Source: Saprospiraceae bacterium
Lineage (GTDB): Bacteria > Bacteroidota > Bacteroidia > Bacteroidales > JAIPBB01
Direction of reading: 5' to 3'
Assembly: GCA_021739805.1 (NCBI GenBank)
Contig: JAIPBB010000241.1
Location: 1-8,455, forward strand
Length of the DNA: 8,455 bases
Shown one piece after another: positions 1 through 7,285 of this stretch. The notes beneath the pieces are model-generated. The model was given only the letters and a program-made list of their open reading frames with translations. It was not told where the DNA came from and did no database searches. The translations under genes and the position numbers were made by a program. Each line of letters starts with the position of its first letter. The stretch's first letter is position 1.

Positions 1-1659
1 CTCATCAAATTCTTTTTCTACACTTGCCGTGAAATTGTAATCCATAATATTATCGAAAAACTCAAGCAAAAATTTATTTACGAGAGCTCCGATATCTGTT
101 GGAAAAAGTTTTGATTTTTCAAATCCCGTTTTTTCCGATTTTACCTCCTCTGTAATTTTTTCATTTTTTAAGATCATCACATCGTAATCTCTGTTTTTTC
201 CATCCCGATCTTCTTTAACAACATATTCTCTTTTTAATATTGTTGAGATTGTAGGAGCATAAGTCGAAGGACGTCCAATTCCGAGTTCTTCCATCTTTTT
301 TACTAAACTTGCTTCTGAGTATCTTGGCGGATATTTTGTGAATCTCTCATCAGCAATCATTTCATTAAGTCGGAGTTTTTCACCTTTATTTAAAGGAGGG
401 AGAATATTTTTCTTATCATCACCATTTTCTTCATCGGTAGATTCTATATAAACTTTTAAAAATCCGTCAAATTTAATCACCTCTCCTTTAGCAAGTAATT
501 TTTCTTTTGTTGTTGAAATATCAATAGTAACATTAGTTTTTTCAAGCTGAGCATCGCTCATTTGAGAAGCAATTGTACGCTTCCAAATCAGCTCGTATAA
601 TTTCTTTTGAGAAATATCTCCACTAACAGTTTTATTATCCATGTAAGTAGGACGAATAGCTTCGTGAGCTTCCTGGGCTCCTTTTACTTTTGTCGAAAAT
701 TTACGGGTTTTTACATATTCTTCGCCATAAAGTTCTGTGATCTGATTTTTTGCCATTCCGATAGCAAGATTCGATAAATTTACGGAGTCAGTTCTCATAT
801 AAGTTATCTTTCCTGATTCGTACAATTGTTGTGCAACACGCATTGTATTTCCAACCGAGAAACCTAATTTCCGACTTGCTTCCTGTTGCAAAGTTGAAGT
901 AATAAAAGGTGGTGCAGGAGATTTTTTCCCCGGTTTCTTTTCTACTTTTGAAATAGTAAATTCAGCATCTTTACAAATTTCCAAAAATTCAATTGCTTCT
1001 TTTTTTGTTTTGAATCTTTTAGGTAAGTCTGCCGTAAATTTTGCTTTTCCTTTATTATTCTCTACTTCAAATTTTGCAACTACTTTATATGATGAAGTTA
1101 CTTTGAAATTTTTAATTTCTTCTTCTCTCTCAACAATTAATCTTACTGCCACAGATTGAACACGACCTGCAGACAAAGCTGGTTTTACTTTTTTCCACAA
1201 AAGTGGCGAAAGTTCAAAGCCAACCAAACGATCAAGTACACGTCTTGCCTGCTGAGCATCAACTAAATTTTTGTCTATTTTACGTGGATTTTCAATAGCA
1301 TTAACAATTGCTGTTTTTGTTATTTCATGGAAAACAATTCTTTTTGTTTTGCTTTCATCAAGTTTTAATGCATTAACAAGATGCCAAGAAATAGCTTCTC
1401 CTTCGCGATCCTCATCCGAAGCAAGCCACACGGTTTCAGCACTTTTTGATAATTTTTTTAATTCTGTGACAATCTTTTTTTTATCAGTAGAAATTTCATA
1501 ATTAGGGATAAATCCATTTTCAATATCAACACCAAGATTCTTTTTTGAAAGATCCATTACATGTCCAAAGCTTGATTTAACTGTAAAATCTTTTCCTAAG
1601 AATTTTTCAATTGTTTTAGCTTTTGCGGGGGACTCAACAATTACCAGATTTTTTGTCAT
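1..1659 (-). CDS. topA: DNA topoisomerase I (type IA), 5' part, runs off left edge
   Basis: Type IA topoisomerase that relaxes negatively supercoiled DNA by cutting one strand through a 5'-phosphotyrosine. I translated the minus strand by eye; it is open from the ATG at 1659 to the window edge, giving 553 residues without a stop. It begins MTKNLVIVESPAKAK, the TOPRIM start with Glu9. The metal-binding DxDxE cluster is in SDEDREGEAISWH (Asp82, Asp84, Glu86). The strand-cleaving Tyr287 lies in KITYMRTDSVNLS (codon 801-799). The visible end, VNKFLLEFFDNIMDYNFTASVEKEFDE, is still in the core, so the end of the core and any C-terminal zinc-ribbon or repeat domains lie outside the window. The start is fixed by the family N-terminus. 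A Bacteroidetes -7 box lies about 50 bp upstream. It is divergent from miaB. No defect is visible. Confidence 0.97.
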   Translation of the reverse strand, partial: MTKNLVIVESPAKAKTIEKFLGKDFTVKSSFGHVMDLSKKNLGVDIENGFIPNYEISTDKKKIVTELKKLSKSAETVWLASDEDREGEAISWHLVNALKLDESKTKRIVFHEITKTAIVNAIENPRKIDKNLVDAQQARRVLDRLVGFELSPLLWKKVKPALSAGRVQSVAVRLIVEREEEIKNFKVTSSYKVVAKFEVENNKGKAKFTADLPKRFKTKKEAIEFLEICKDAEFTISKVEKKPGKKSPAPPFITSTLQQEASRKLGFSVGNTMRVAQQLYESGKITYMRTDSVNLSNLAIGMAKNQITELYGEEYVKTRKFSTKVKGAQEAHEAIRPTYMDNKTVSGDISQKKLYELIWKRTIASQMSDAQLEKTNVTIDISTTKEKLLAKGEVIKFDGFLKVYIESTDEENGDDKKNILPPLNKGEKLRLNEMIADERFTKYPPRYSEASLVKKMEELGIGRPSTYAPTISTILKREYVVKEDRDGKNRDYDVMILKNEKITEEVKSEKTGFEKSKLFPTDIGALVNKFLLEFFDNIMDYNFTASVEKEFDE

Positions 1660-1708
1660 CGTTTAATTATGTATTTTTTTTTGAGGGTCTATGAGATTTT
1701 TGCCGCTG

Positions 1709-1716
1709 CAAATTTA
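1709..1716 (-). promoter_or_regulatory. putative topA promoter, -7 box TAnnTTTG
   Basis: On the minus strand this reads TAAATTTG, an exact match to the Bacteroidetes primary-sigma -7 consensus TAnnTTTG. It lies about 50 bp before the topA start, so the leader would be roughly 40 nt. No TTG-type -33 box is visible at the usual distance; the upstream DNA is almost pure A/T. Position relative to the gene is the main support. Confidence 0.6.
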
Positions 1717-1873
1717 TAACAATATAAATGAATTATAAAAATGATTTTTAAATAAAATTTTTACACATTACCTGAAAAGGTGATTGGAGTAAGGTTTAGA
1801 GATAAATGTAATTTTTAAAAAATTGCTTTTAATAGTATTCTGTTTTATTATGATTGTTATGATTTGAAATAAC

Positions 1874-1901
1874 AAATGTAAAATGTAGAATTCCGAATGT
1901 A
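1874..1901. repeat. degenerate 7-bp tandem repeat, unit (A/G)AATGTA
   Basis: Four 7-bp units in strict phase: AAATGTA at 1874, AAATGTA at 1881, a diverged GAATTCC at 1888 and GAATGTA at 1895. The phase is kept across the diverged unit, which argues for an older tandem array that has decayed. No coding role is seen. Confidence 0.6.
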
Positions 1902-1943
1902 AAACGCATAAAGATTCTTCGCTTATTTCAAGCCTGCAAATCA

Positions 1944-1961
1944 CCCCCTTTTAATTCCCCC
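1944..1961. repeat. dispersed element CCCCCTTTTAATTCCCCC, copy 1
   Basis: This 18-bp motif recurs with one mismatch at 8329-8346, directly after the last gene of the window. Two near-identical copies of such an uneven-composition motif in two intergenic gaps, 6.4 kb apart, suggest a genome-dispersed repeat. Here the right half that would complete a hairpin (GGGG) is missing, unlike in the second copy. Confidence 0.6.
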
Positions 1962-1992
1962 CATAAAAGTACAAGAAACTAACAAAGAATAA

Positions 1993-2006
1993 GAAATCTG
2001 AAATCT
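1993..2006. repeat. 7-bp tandem duplication GAAATCT x2
   Basis: Two perfect adjacent copies of GAAATCT (1993-1999 and 2000-2006). It is short and could be chance in A/T-rich DNA, but it is the second heptamer repeat within about 130 bp. Confidence 0.45.
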
Positions 2007-2020
2007 TGCAGAAAGTAACT

Positions 2021-2041
2021 CCTTCCCCTTTTGGGAGAAGG
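2021..2041. other. stem-loop in miaB upstream region
   Basis: CCTTCCCC and GGGAGAAGG pair around a TTTT loop, giving eight base pairs with one bulged A. It lies about 50 bp upstream of the miaB -7 box and has no T-tract after it, so a terminator role is doubtful. The wording resembles the CTCCTTCCCC...GGGAGAAGG repeats scattered between genes in many bacteria; that likeness is from memory. Confidence 0.45.
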
Positions 2042-2091
2042 TTGGGAAGAAAATGCTATTAAATTGCGAGCTTAGAATTCGTAAAAAAAAC

Positions 2092-2099
2092 TACCTTTG
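2092..2099 (+). promoter_or_regulatory. putative miaB promoter, -7 box TAnnTTTG
   Basis: TACCTTTG is an exact Bacteroidetes -7 match, 14 bp before the miaB ATG, which implies a leader of only about 5-10 nt. The nearest TTG upstream is at 2064-2066, 25 bp away, longer than the usual ~19-23, so the -33 element is weak or absent. An A8 run lies in the spacer. Confidence 0.6.
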
Positions 2100-2113
2100 C
2101 AAAAATTTTTAGA

Positions 2114-3451
2114 ATGACAAAGATCAAAAACAAAAACCTCTATATAGAAACCTACGGCTGCCAGATGAACTTTTCCGACAGTGAAATTGTTAGTTCAATA
2201 ATGTTGGAAAACGATTACCAGATTACTGAAGATATTTCTGATGCAGACACAATTTTTATAAACACTTGCTCAATAAGAGACAATGCTGAACAAAGGGTGA
2301 GAAACCGATTAAAAGAACTTAAAGCACAAAAAAGGAAAAATCCAATTCTTAAAATTGGAATATTGGGTTGCATGGCTGAGCGATTGAAAGATAAATTATT
2401 AGAAGAAGAAATTATTGTTGACCTGATTGCCGGACCTGATTCATATCGCGACCTTCCAAAACTAATAAATACTGTGGAATCGGGGCAAAAAGCAGCTAAT
2501 GTCATTCTTTCGGAAGAAGAAACTTATGCAAATATTGCTCCTGTTAGAATCGGCACAAACGGAGTTTCTGCATTTATTTCAATTATGCGTGGTTGTCAGA
2601 ATTTTTGCTCCTACTGTGTTGTCCCTTACACAAGAGGAAAAGAAAGAAGCCGTGATCCGAAAAGTATAATTAATGAAGCACAACAGCTTTATAATGATGG
2701 TTACAGAGAGGTTACTTTACTCGGACAAAATGTAAATTCATATAATTGGAAAAATGATGATACATTAAATTTTGCTTTATTACTTGATAAGGTAGCTTTG
2801 GTTAATCCATTGTTAAGAGTACGATTTGCAACTTCACATCCAAAAGATATTTCAGATGAATTGCTTGAAATTATTGCAAAACATGATAATATTTGTAATT
2901 CAATTCATTTGCCGGTTCAATCGGGGAGCACAAAAATTCTTAAGCTTATGAACAGAAAATATAACCGCGAATGGTACATGAATCGCATTGAAGCAATAAA
3001 AAGAATTCTTCCTGACTGCACCATTTCTACAGATATCATAAGTGGCTTCTGCACTGAAACGGAAGAAGACCATCAGGAGACACTTTCGATTATGAAAGAA
3101 GTTGAATATTATTATGCTTTTATGTTTAAATATTCTGAACGTTCCGGCACAATGGCAGCAAAAAAACTTAAGGATGATGTTTCTGAAGAAATTAAAAGCC
3201 GTCGTTTAAAAGAAATAATTAACATTCAACAAAAGCTTTCTCATAAAAGCAATTTAAATGATATTGGAAAAGTTTTTAATGTATTAGTTGAGGGTGTTTC
3301 AAAAAAATCAGATCAACAGCTTTTTGGGAGAAACAGCGAAAACAAAGTCTGTGTATTTCCAAAAGAAAACTTTAAACCCGGCGATTACCTCAAAGTAAAA
3401 ATTAACAAATGCACTACAGCAACTTTAATTGGAGAGAGTGTTATTGGCTAA
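2114..3451 (+). CDS. miaB: tRNA-2-methylthio-N6-dimethylallyladenosine synthase MiaB
   Basis: Cytosolic radical-SAM methylthiotransferase that turns i6A37 into ms2i6A37 in tRNAs reading UNN codons. At 445 aa it has the family's usual length and order. The N-terminal UPF0004 domain carries the three Cys of the auxiliary 4Fe-4S cluster: Cys16 (YGCQMN), Cys52 (NTCSIR) and Cys86 (GCMAER). The radical-SAM core holds the CxxxCxxC motif at Cys161, Cys165 and Cys168 ([17 protein letters not shown]). A C-terminal TRAM RNA-binding domain covers about 380-443. The NTCSIR and RGKERSR wording fits MiaB rather than MtaB or RimO. The start is set by the family N-terminus and by the -7 box 14 bp upstream; there is no clear Shine-Dalgarno. 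The gene is probably transcribed alone: a separate promoter follows before wza and the next gene is functionally unrelated. Confidence 0.97.
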   Translation: MTKIKNKNLYIETYGCQMNFSDSEIVSSIMLENDYQITEDISDADTIFINTCSIRDNAEQRVRNRLKELKAQKRKNPILKIGILGCMAERLKDKLLEEEIIVDLIAGPDSYRDLPKLINTVESGQKAANVILSEEETYANIAPVRIGTNGVSAFISIMRGCQNFCSYCVVPYTRGKERSRDPKSIINEAQQLYNDGYREVTLLGQNVNSYNWKNDDTLNFALLLDKVALVNPLLRVRFATSHPKDISDELLEIIAKHDNICNSIHLPVQSGSTKILKLMNRKYNREWYMNRIEAIKRILPDCTISTDIISGFCTETEEDHQETLSIMKEVEYYYAFMFKYSERSGTMAAKKLKDDVSEEIKSRRLKEIINIQQKLSHKSNLNDIGKVFNVLVEGVSKKSDQQLFGRNSENKVCVFPKENFKPGDYLKVKINKCTTATLIGESVIG

Positions 3452-3521
3452 TAATTTGGCAAGTTTTGATTAAAAATTTTGTACAATTTTTAAAAAACAT
3501 ATTTAAATTTAAAAAAAAAAT

Positions 3522-3529
3522 TACTTTTG
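3522..3529 (+). promoter_or_regulatory. putative promoter of the polysaccharide operon, -7 box
   Basis: TACTTTTG matches TAnnTTTG exactly and lies 52 bp before the wza-type gene. It is preceded by an A10 tract (3511-3520); no TTG -33 box is at a normal distance. The 130-bp gap after miaB (3452-3581) has no GC-rich terminator hairpin, only A/T-rich DNA, so some read-through from miaB is possible. This is the best candidate to drive wza, wzc and the genes after them. Confidence 0.6.
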
Positions 3530-3581
3530 TATTAGTAAACCATATAAAGCAAGTTTATTATCAAAATAATGAAAAAATCTT

Positions 3582-4370
3582 ATGAAAAAAAAACATCTAA
3601 TCTTCCTTAAAACACCTTTATTATTGCTTCTTTTTGCAATTATTATTTCTTCATGTGTTCCTCAAAGAAAAATAAAATACCTTCAACAGCAAGCAGATGA
3701 AGCAACAAAAACTGAATTTGTAAACACAAAAAAAATCAATTATACAATACAACCCGGGGATAATCTCTATATTAAAATTTCAAGTATTAACCAAAAAGCT
3801 AATTCGATTTTTAATACAGAATCGCAATATCGCCAACAATACATGAATAATGATATTAGCGTATATCTTAACAGTTATACCGTTGATGATAATGGATCTA
3901 TTGATTTTCCTTTAGTTGGGGAATTTACTGTAAACAACCTTACAACAGAAGAAATAAAAGTTAAACTTCAGGAGAAACTTAAAGAATATATTAAAGAATC
4001 TACAGTTATTGTAAAGTTGGTTAACTTTTATGTAACCTTGCTTGGTGAAATTACTCGACCTGGAGAATACAAAATATACCAAGATGAAATAAACATTTTT
4101 GAGGCTTTGTCTTTAGCAGGAGATCTTGGAGATTTTGCCGACAGAAATAATATTGTACTTGTACGCCAGACAAAAAATGGATCCGAAATACACAGACTTG
4201 ATCTTACAAGCAGTAATATACTTGAATCTGATTATTTTTACCTTGTCCCTAACGATATTATCTACGTTGAGCCACTAAAAGGAAAACAATTTACTTTTGC
4301 AAACTTTCCTTATGCAACAATATTTTCAGCAATTTCAACTACCTTACTCTTAATAAACTTCTTTAAATAA
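3582..4370 (+). CDS. wza: Wza-type polysaccharide export outer-membrane lipoprotein
   Basis: Outer-membrane component through which capsule or exopolysaccharide leaves the cell, working with the Wzc-type protein encoded next. At 262 aa it is shorter than E. coli Wza (379 aa) but of the size usual in Bacteroidetes. A lipoprotein signal (Lys-rich start, Leu/Ile core) ends in the lipobox ISSC, with Cys25 as the lipidated residue. The Poly_export domain starts near 52 (INYTIQPGD, PGD at 58-60). An SLBB-type segment (LGEITRPGEYKIY, PGE at 160-162) follows to about 210. The last ~20 residues (about 243-260) are hydrophobic and could be the membrane-crossing helix. There is no obvious ribosome site. 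Only 22 bp separate it from wzc, so the two form an operon. Role firm from family and context; the symbol is by family analogy. Confidence 0.9.
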   Translation: MKKKHLIFLKTPLLLLLFAIIISSCVPQRKIKYLQQQADEATKTEFVNTKKINYTIQPGDNLYIKISSINQKANSIFNTESQYRQQYMNNDISVYLNSYTVDDNGSIDFPLVGEFTVNNLTTEEIKVKLQEKLKEYIKESTVIVKLVNFYVTLLGEITRPGEYKIYQDEINIFEALSLAGDLGDFADRNNIVLVRQTKNGSEIHRLDLTSSNILESDYFYLVPNDIIYVEPLKGKQFTFANFPYATIFSAISTTLLLINFFK

Positions 4371-4392
4371 AACTTAAACTCAATTTAATTAG

Positions 4393-6864
4393 ATGGAAAA
4401 TATAAACAATTTACAAGACTTTCAACAAAAGGAAGAATCAATAGATTTTAAAGCATTGTTTTTTAAGTTTTACAGATATTGGTATCTTTTTGCTCTTACA
4501 GTTTTTATTACTCTTCTTATTGCTTTTGTTTTTAATAAATATACAAAATCAATTTATGAGGTTAGTTCCACGGTATTAGTTCAAGATAATAAATCTGGTA
4601 TAGATATGCAATCTCTTATTGGTTTTGGAATGGGTAAAGAACAACAAAACCTCGAAAACGAAATTGGAATATTGCAATCTTACTCATTAACATACAGAAC
4701 TATTAAAAAACTTGATTTTGATATTTCCTATTTTTTTGAAGATAATTTTATCAAAACAGAACTTTATCAAAACTCCCCAATAGATGTTATTATTGATACT
4801 GCTTTTTCTCAACCAACGGGAGTATCATTTAATATTAATATTTTATCAGAGAAAAAATTCCACCTTGAGATTTTAGCTGAAAAAGTAAAACTCTATGACT
4901 ATCACAATCTTAAATATACAGAGGAAGAAATTGATAAATTAATACTAAATAAAGAATATAATTTCGGAGAAACTATTTCAAGTAATGATTTTAAATTTAA
5001 AATTCTTTTGAATGATAATTATGATAAAGAAAAATATCAGGATAACAATTTATCTTTTATTTTGAATAGTCTTGAAAACCTTGTTGAGCAATACAGAGGA
5101 ATTGAAATTGAGCCAATAAACCGCGAAGCAAGTATTGTTAAACTATCCTTAAAAGGAAATAATATAAAAAAGTCCGTTAATTTTCTTAATGTTTTAACTG
5201 CTGAATATTTGTACAGAGGTCTTGAAAAAAAGAATAAAATTGCAATTAATACTATTAATTTTATTAATCAGGAATTACTTGGTATTACTGATTCATTACG
5301 CAGTACCGAACAAAGATTACAGGATTACCGTACTGCAAACGAAATAATGGATATAGGATTTCAGGCTCAACAGGTTTTTGAATATATGAAAGAGCTGGAA
5401 AATGAAAAAGCTGTTTTAATAATCAAATCAAAATATTATAATAATCTGAAAAACTATCTGAAAACAAAAGATAATGTTGAAGATATGGTTGTTCCTTCCT
5501 CAATGGGAATTGAAGATCCAATGGTAAATAATTTGGTTATTGAACTGTCGGCTTTATATACCGAAAGAGCAGAAACTTTATTAAGCTCAACAAATAAAAA
5601 TCCTTTAGTGATTATTCTTGATCAAAAAATAAATAATGCCAAAAGAGCTCTTATCGAAAATATTGATAATATTGTTGAGACCTCTAATATTGCTTTAAAA
5701 GATATTAATAACCGTTTATCTAAACTCACTCTACGAATAAGTAAATTACCAAAAACTCAGCGTCAGCTTATTACCATCGAAAGAAAATATAAACTTAATG
5801 ATGCTATTTATACTTATCTTCTTCAACGTCGATCAGAAGCCCAAATCACTAAAGCATCTAATCTTCCTGATAACGAAATAATTGATGTTGCAAGAGAGGA
5901 AGGAGTTTCTCCTGTTTATCCAAAGAAAAGCCTTAATTATATTATTGCTCTGATTATTGGTATTATTATTCCTATAGCTTATATTTTTGGTAAAGATTAT
6001 TTTAATGATAAAATAATAGAGCGAAAAGATGTAGAAAAACTTACTAATTTCCCAATTGCAGGTCATATTATTCATAGTGCCAAAGAAAGCAAGGTTGTAG
6101 TTGCCGAATCACCAAAATCTTCTATTTCTGAATCATTCCGATCTGTAAGAACTAATCTTCAATATCTCGGAAAGGGTAAAGACAAACAAATAATAATGGT
6201 AACTTCAGATATGGTTTTTGCAGGTAAAACATTTATTTCTATCAACCTGGCCTCTATATTTGCTCAATATGATAAAAAAACTGTTCTTCTCGGATTTGAC
6301 CTTCGTAAGCCTAAAATCTATCAAGATTTCGGTTTAACAAATACAGAAGGGCTAAGTTCATATCTTATCAACAAAAGTAAATTTGAAGATATTATTCAAA
6401 CTTCTCCGGTAGATAATCTTGATATTATTATGGCAGGACCGGTTCCTCCAAATCCTGCAGAATTGATAGCATCAGAGAAAACAAAAGAGATGTTTAAAAA
6501 ACTAAAAGAAAAATATGACTATATCATTATTGACACTCCTCCTGTGGGACTTGTAACTGATGCTTTCCTTCTTATGGAGCATAGTGATATTAATCTCTTC
6601 GTTGTAAGACAAAACTTTACAAACAAAAAAATATTCGAATCAATTATTAAAGATGTTGAACAAAGAGAAATGCCAAATGTCAGTATATTAATTAATGATG
6701 TCAAGCTTAGCAAAGATTCATACGGTTATGGGTATGGATACGGGTACGGTTATGGGTACGGTTATGGATATGGTTACGGTTATGGATACGGTTATGGATA
6801 CTATTCCGATGATAAAAAAGAAGAAAAAACCTCATTTTGGAAAAAGGTTTTTAATAAGTATTAA
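4393..6864 (+). CDS. wzc: Wzc-type chain-length regulator / tyrosine autokinase
   Basis: Inner-membrane co-polymerase that sets polysaccharide length and export, with a cytosolic BY-kinase that phosphorylates its own C-terminal tyrosines. The 823 aa show, in order: TM1 about 30-48; a Wzz-type periplasmic domain with a coiled-coil-like middle (about 280-470) and the family's GNVR-type region; TM2 about 515-534; and the kinase from about 570. Kinase motifs are a P-loop with AGKT (Gly611, Lys612, Thr613), a Walker A' reading LLGFDLRKP (Asp636, with Gly634 where many BY-kinases have the first Asp) and Walker B IIIDTPP (Asp714). The tail is Tyr-Gly repeated 13 times then Tyr-Tyr (777-804), followed by a charged end. 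The P-loop residues just before GKT (SDMVFA) depart from the common SxxGE. No separate Wzb-type phosphatase gene is visible in this window. Confidence 0.93.
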   Translation: MENINNLQDFQQKEESIDFKALFFKFYRYWYLFALTVFITLLIAFVFNKYTKSIYEVSSTVLVQDNKSGIDMQSLIGFGMGKEQQNLENEIGILQSYSLTYRTIKKLDFDISYFFEDNFIKTELYQNSPIDVIIDTAFSQPTGVSFNINILSEKKFHLEILAEKVKLYDYHNLKYTEEEIDKLILNKEYNFGETISSNDFKFKILLNDNYDKEKYQDNNLSFILNSLENLVEQYRGIEIEPINREASIVKLSLKGNNIKKSVNFLNVLTAEYLYRGLEKKNKIAINTINFINQELLGITDSLRSTEQRLQDYRTANEIMDIGFQAQQVFEYMKELENEKAVLIIKSKYYNNLKNYLKTKDNVEDMVVPSSMGIEDPMVNNLVIELSALYTERAETLLSSTNKNPLVIILDQKINNAKRALIENIDNIVETSNIALKDINNRLSKLTLRISKLPKTQRQLITIERKYKLNDAIYTYLLQRRSEAQITKASNLPDNEIIDVAREEGVSPVYPKKSLNYIIALIIGIIIPIAYIFGKDYFNDKIIERKDVEKLTNFPIAGHIIHSAKESKVVVAESPKSSISESFRSVRTNLQYLGKGKDKQIIMVTSDMVFAGKTFISINLASIFAQYDKKTVLLGFDLRKPKIYQDFGLTNTEGLSSYLINKSKFEDIIQTSPVDNLDIIMAGPVPPNPAELIASEKTKEMFKKLKEKYDYIIIDTPPVGLVTDAFLLMEHSDINLFVVRQNFTNKKIFESIIKDVEQREMPNVSILINDVKLSKDSYGYGYGYGYGYGYGYGYGYGYGYGYGYYSDDKKEEKTSFWKKVFNKY
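6721..6804 (+). repeat. in-frame Tyr-Gly codon repeat in wzc tail
   Basis: Thirteen Tyr-Gly hexanucleotides (TAY GGN) run from 6721 to 6798, followed by TAC TAT, giving 15 tyrosines. The third codon positions vary (TAC/TAT; GGT/GGA/GGG), so the DNA is an imperfect 6-bp repeat. Gains or losses of a unit would stay in frame and alter the number of possible autophosphorylation sites. Tyr-rich C-termini are a hallmark of Wzc proteins. Confidence 0.9.
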
Positions 6865-6869
6865 AGATT

Positions 6870-6893
6870 GTTATCAGTTTTTGGTTGTCAGTT
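6870..6893. repeat. left inverted repeat of the S23 cassette
   Basis: It begins GTTATCAGTTTTTGG and ends TTGTCAGTT. It is the reverse complement, with one mismatch, of 7291-7314 and 7312-7335 in the right-hand array. It can be read as three 7-bp units (ATCAGTT, TTTGGTT, GTCAGTT), the complement of the right-hand heptads. It begins 5 bp after the wzc stop codon and ends 17 bp before the S23 start. Confidence 0.85.
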
Positions 6894-6910
6894 AATAGAA
6901 ATCTTTTCAA

Positions 6911-7285
6911 ATGAAAAATTATAGAGATTTAAATATTTATAGTGATGCTTTTGAAATGGCAATTAAAATACAGCAACTATCCTTGAAGATGCCCAAATAT
7001 GAGCTTTATGAGCTAGGCTCTCAAATAAGAAGGTCTTCACAAAGTGTGAGAAGTAATATAATTGAGCGATATGGCAGAAAAAATTATAAAAATGATTTTA
7101 TTAAATTTTTAACATATGCCTACGCATCTTGTCTTGAAACACAATCTCATATCGAAATGATGAATATTTTATATTCTTTGGATGAAGACAAAAGTTATTT
7201 TGAGAAATATGATAATCTCGGAAAACAAATTTTTGCTTTTATTGAATATGTAAGAAAAATTTGGAAAACAACTGACAATCGATAA
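6911..7285 (+). CDS. four-helix-bundle protein, S23 / 23S rRNA intervening-sequence family
   Basis: Complete 124-aa member of the S23/IVP four-helix-bundle family (related to bAvd of diversity-generating retroelements); its biochemical role is not established. The family start is clear (MKNYRDLNIYSDAFEMA), as is the central signature at 37-57 (SQIRRSSQSVRSNIIERYGRK, where Arg53 replaces the Gly that is common there), followed by NDFIKFLTYAYASCLETQSHIE. Length is normal. The protein is predicted helical, soluble and without signal peptide. Family members occur inside 23S rRNA genes of Leptospira and Coxiella and also stand alone in many genomes. Here the gene sits between wzc (46 bp gap) and wbpB (77 bp gap) within inverted repeats, and its last five codons (TTDNR) and stop overlap the repeat array. 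No reverse transcriptase or rRNA is nearby. No good ribosome site is seen. Confidence 0.88.
   Translation: MKNYRDLNIYSDAFEMAIKIQQLSLKMPKYELYELGSQIRRSSQSVRSNIIERYGRKNYKNDFIKFLTYAYASCLETQSHIEMMNILYSLDEDKSYFEKYDNLGKQIFAFIEYVRKIWKTTDNR

Larger units (their letters stand above)
1660..2113. other. topA/miaB divergent intergenic region
   Basis: This 454-bp gap holds no credible gene on either strand and nothing resembling a tRNA. It contains the topA -7 box on the left and the miaB -7 box on the right. The middle (about 1735-1865) is low-complexity A/T. From about 1870 to 2050 several short repeat-like elements follow one another: a 7-bp repeat (1874-1901), a C5T4AATTC5 element (1944-1961), a second 7-bp repeat (1993-2006) and a hairpin (2021-2041). 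This stretch looks like accumulated dispersed repeats rather than regulatory DNA. Confidence 0.7.

Noticed and set aside
1271..1501. Plus-strand open frame inside topA
   Set aside because: It lies wholly opposite the conserved TOPRIM coding region of topA and shows no family features.
3477..3500. Possible terminator after miaB around TTGTACAA
   Set aside because: The palindrome is only 8 bp, A/T-rich and without a stable stem; it does not resemble a real intrinsic terminator.
3569..3601. Ten-codon leader frame (MKKSYEKKNI) overlapping the wza start
   Set aside because: Too short and simple, rich in AAA codons in A-rich DNA, and in a different frame; most likely chance.
6695..6895. Plus-strand frame with MGTVMDMV-like repeats
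   Set aside because: It is the Tyr-Gly repeat of wzc read one frame off; there is no independent evidence.
6911..7285. Accessory (Avd) gene of a diversity-generating retroelement
   Set aside because: The family is related, but no reverse transcriptase, template repeat or variable repeat is present in the window.
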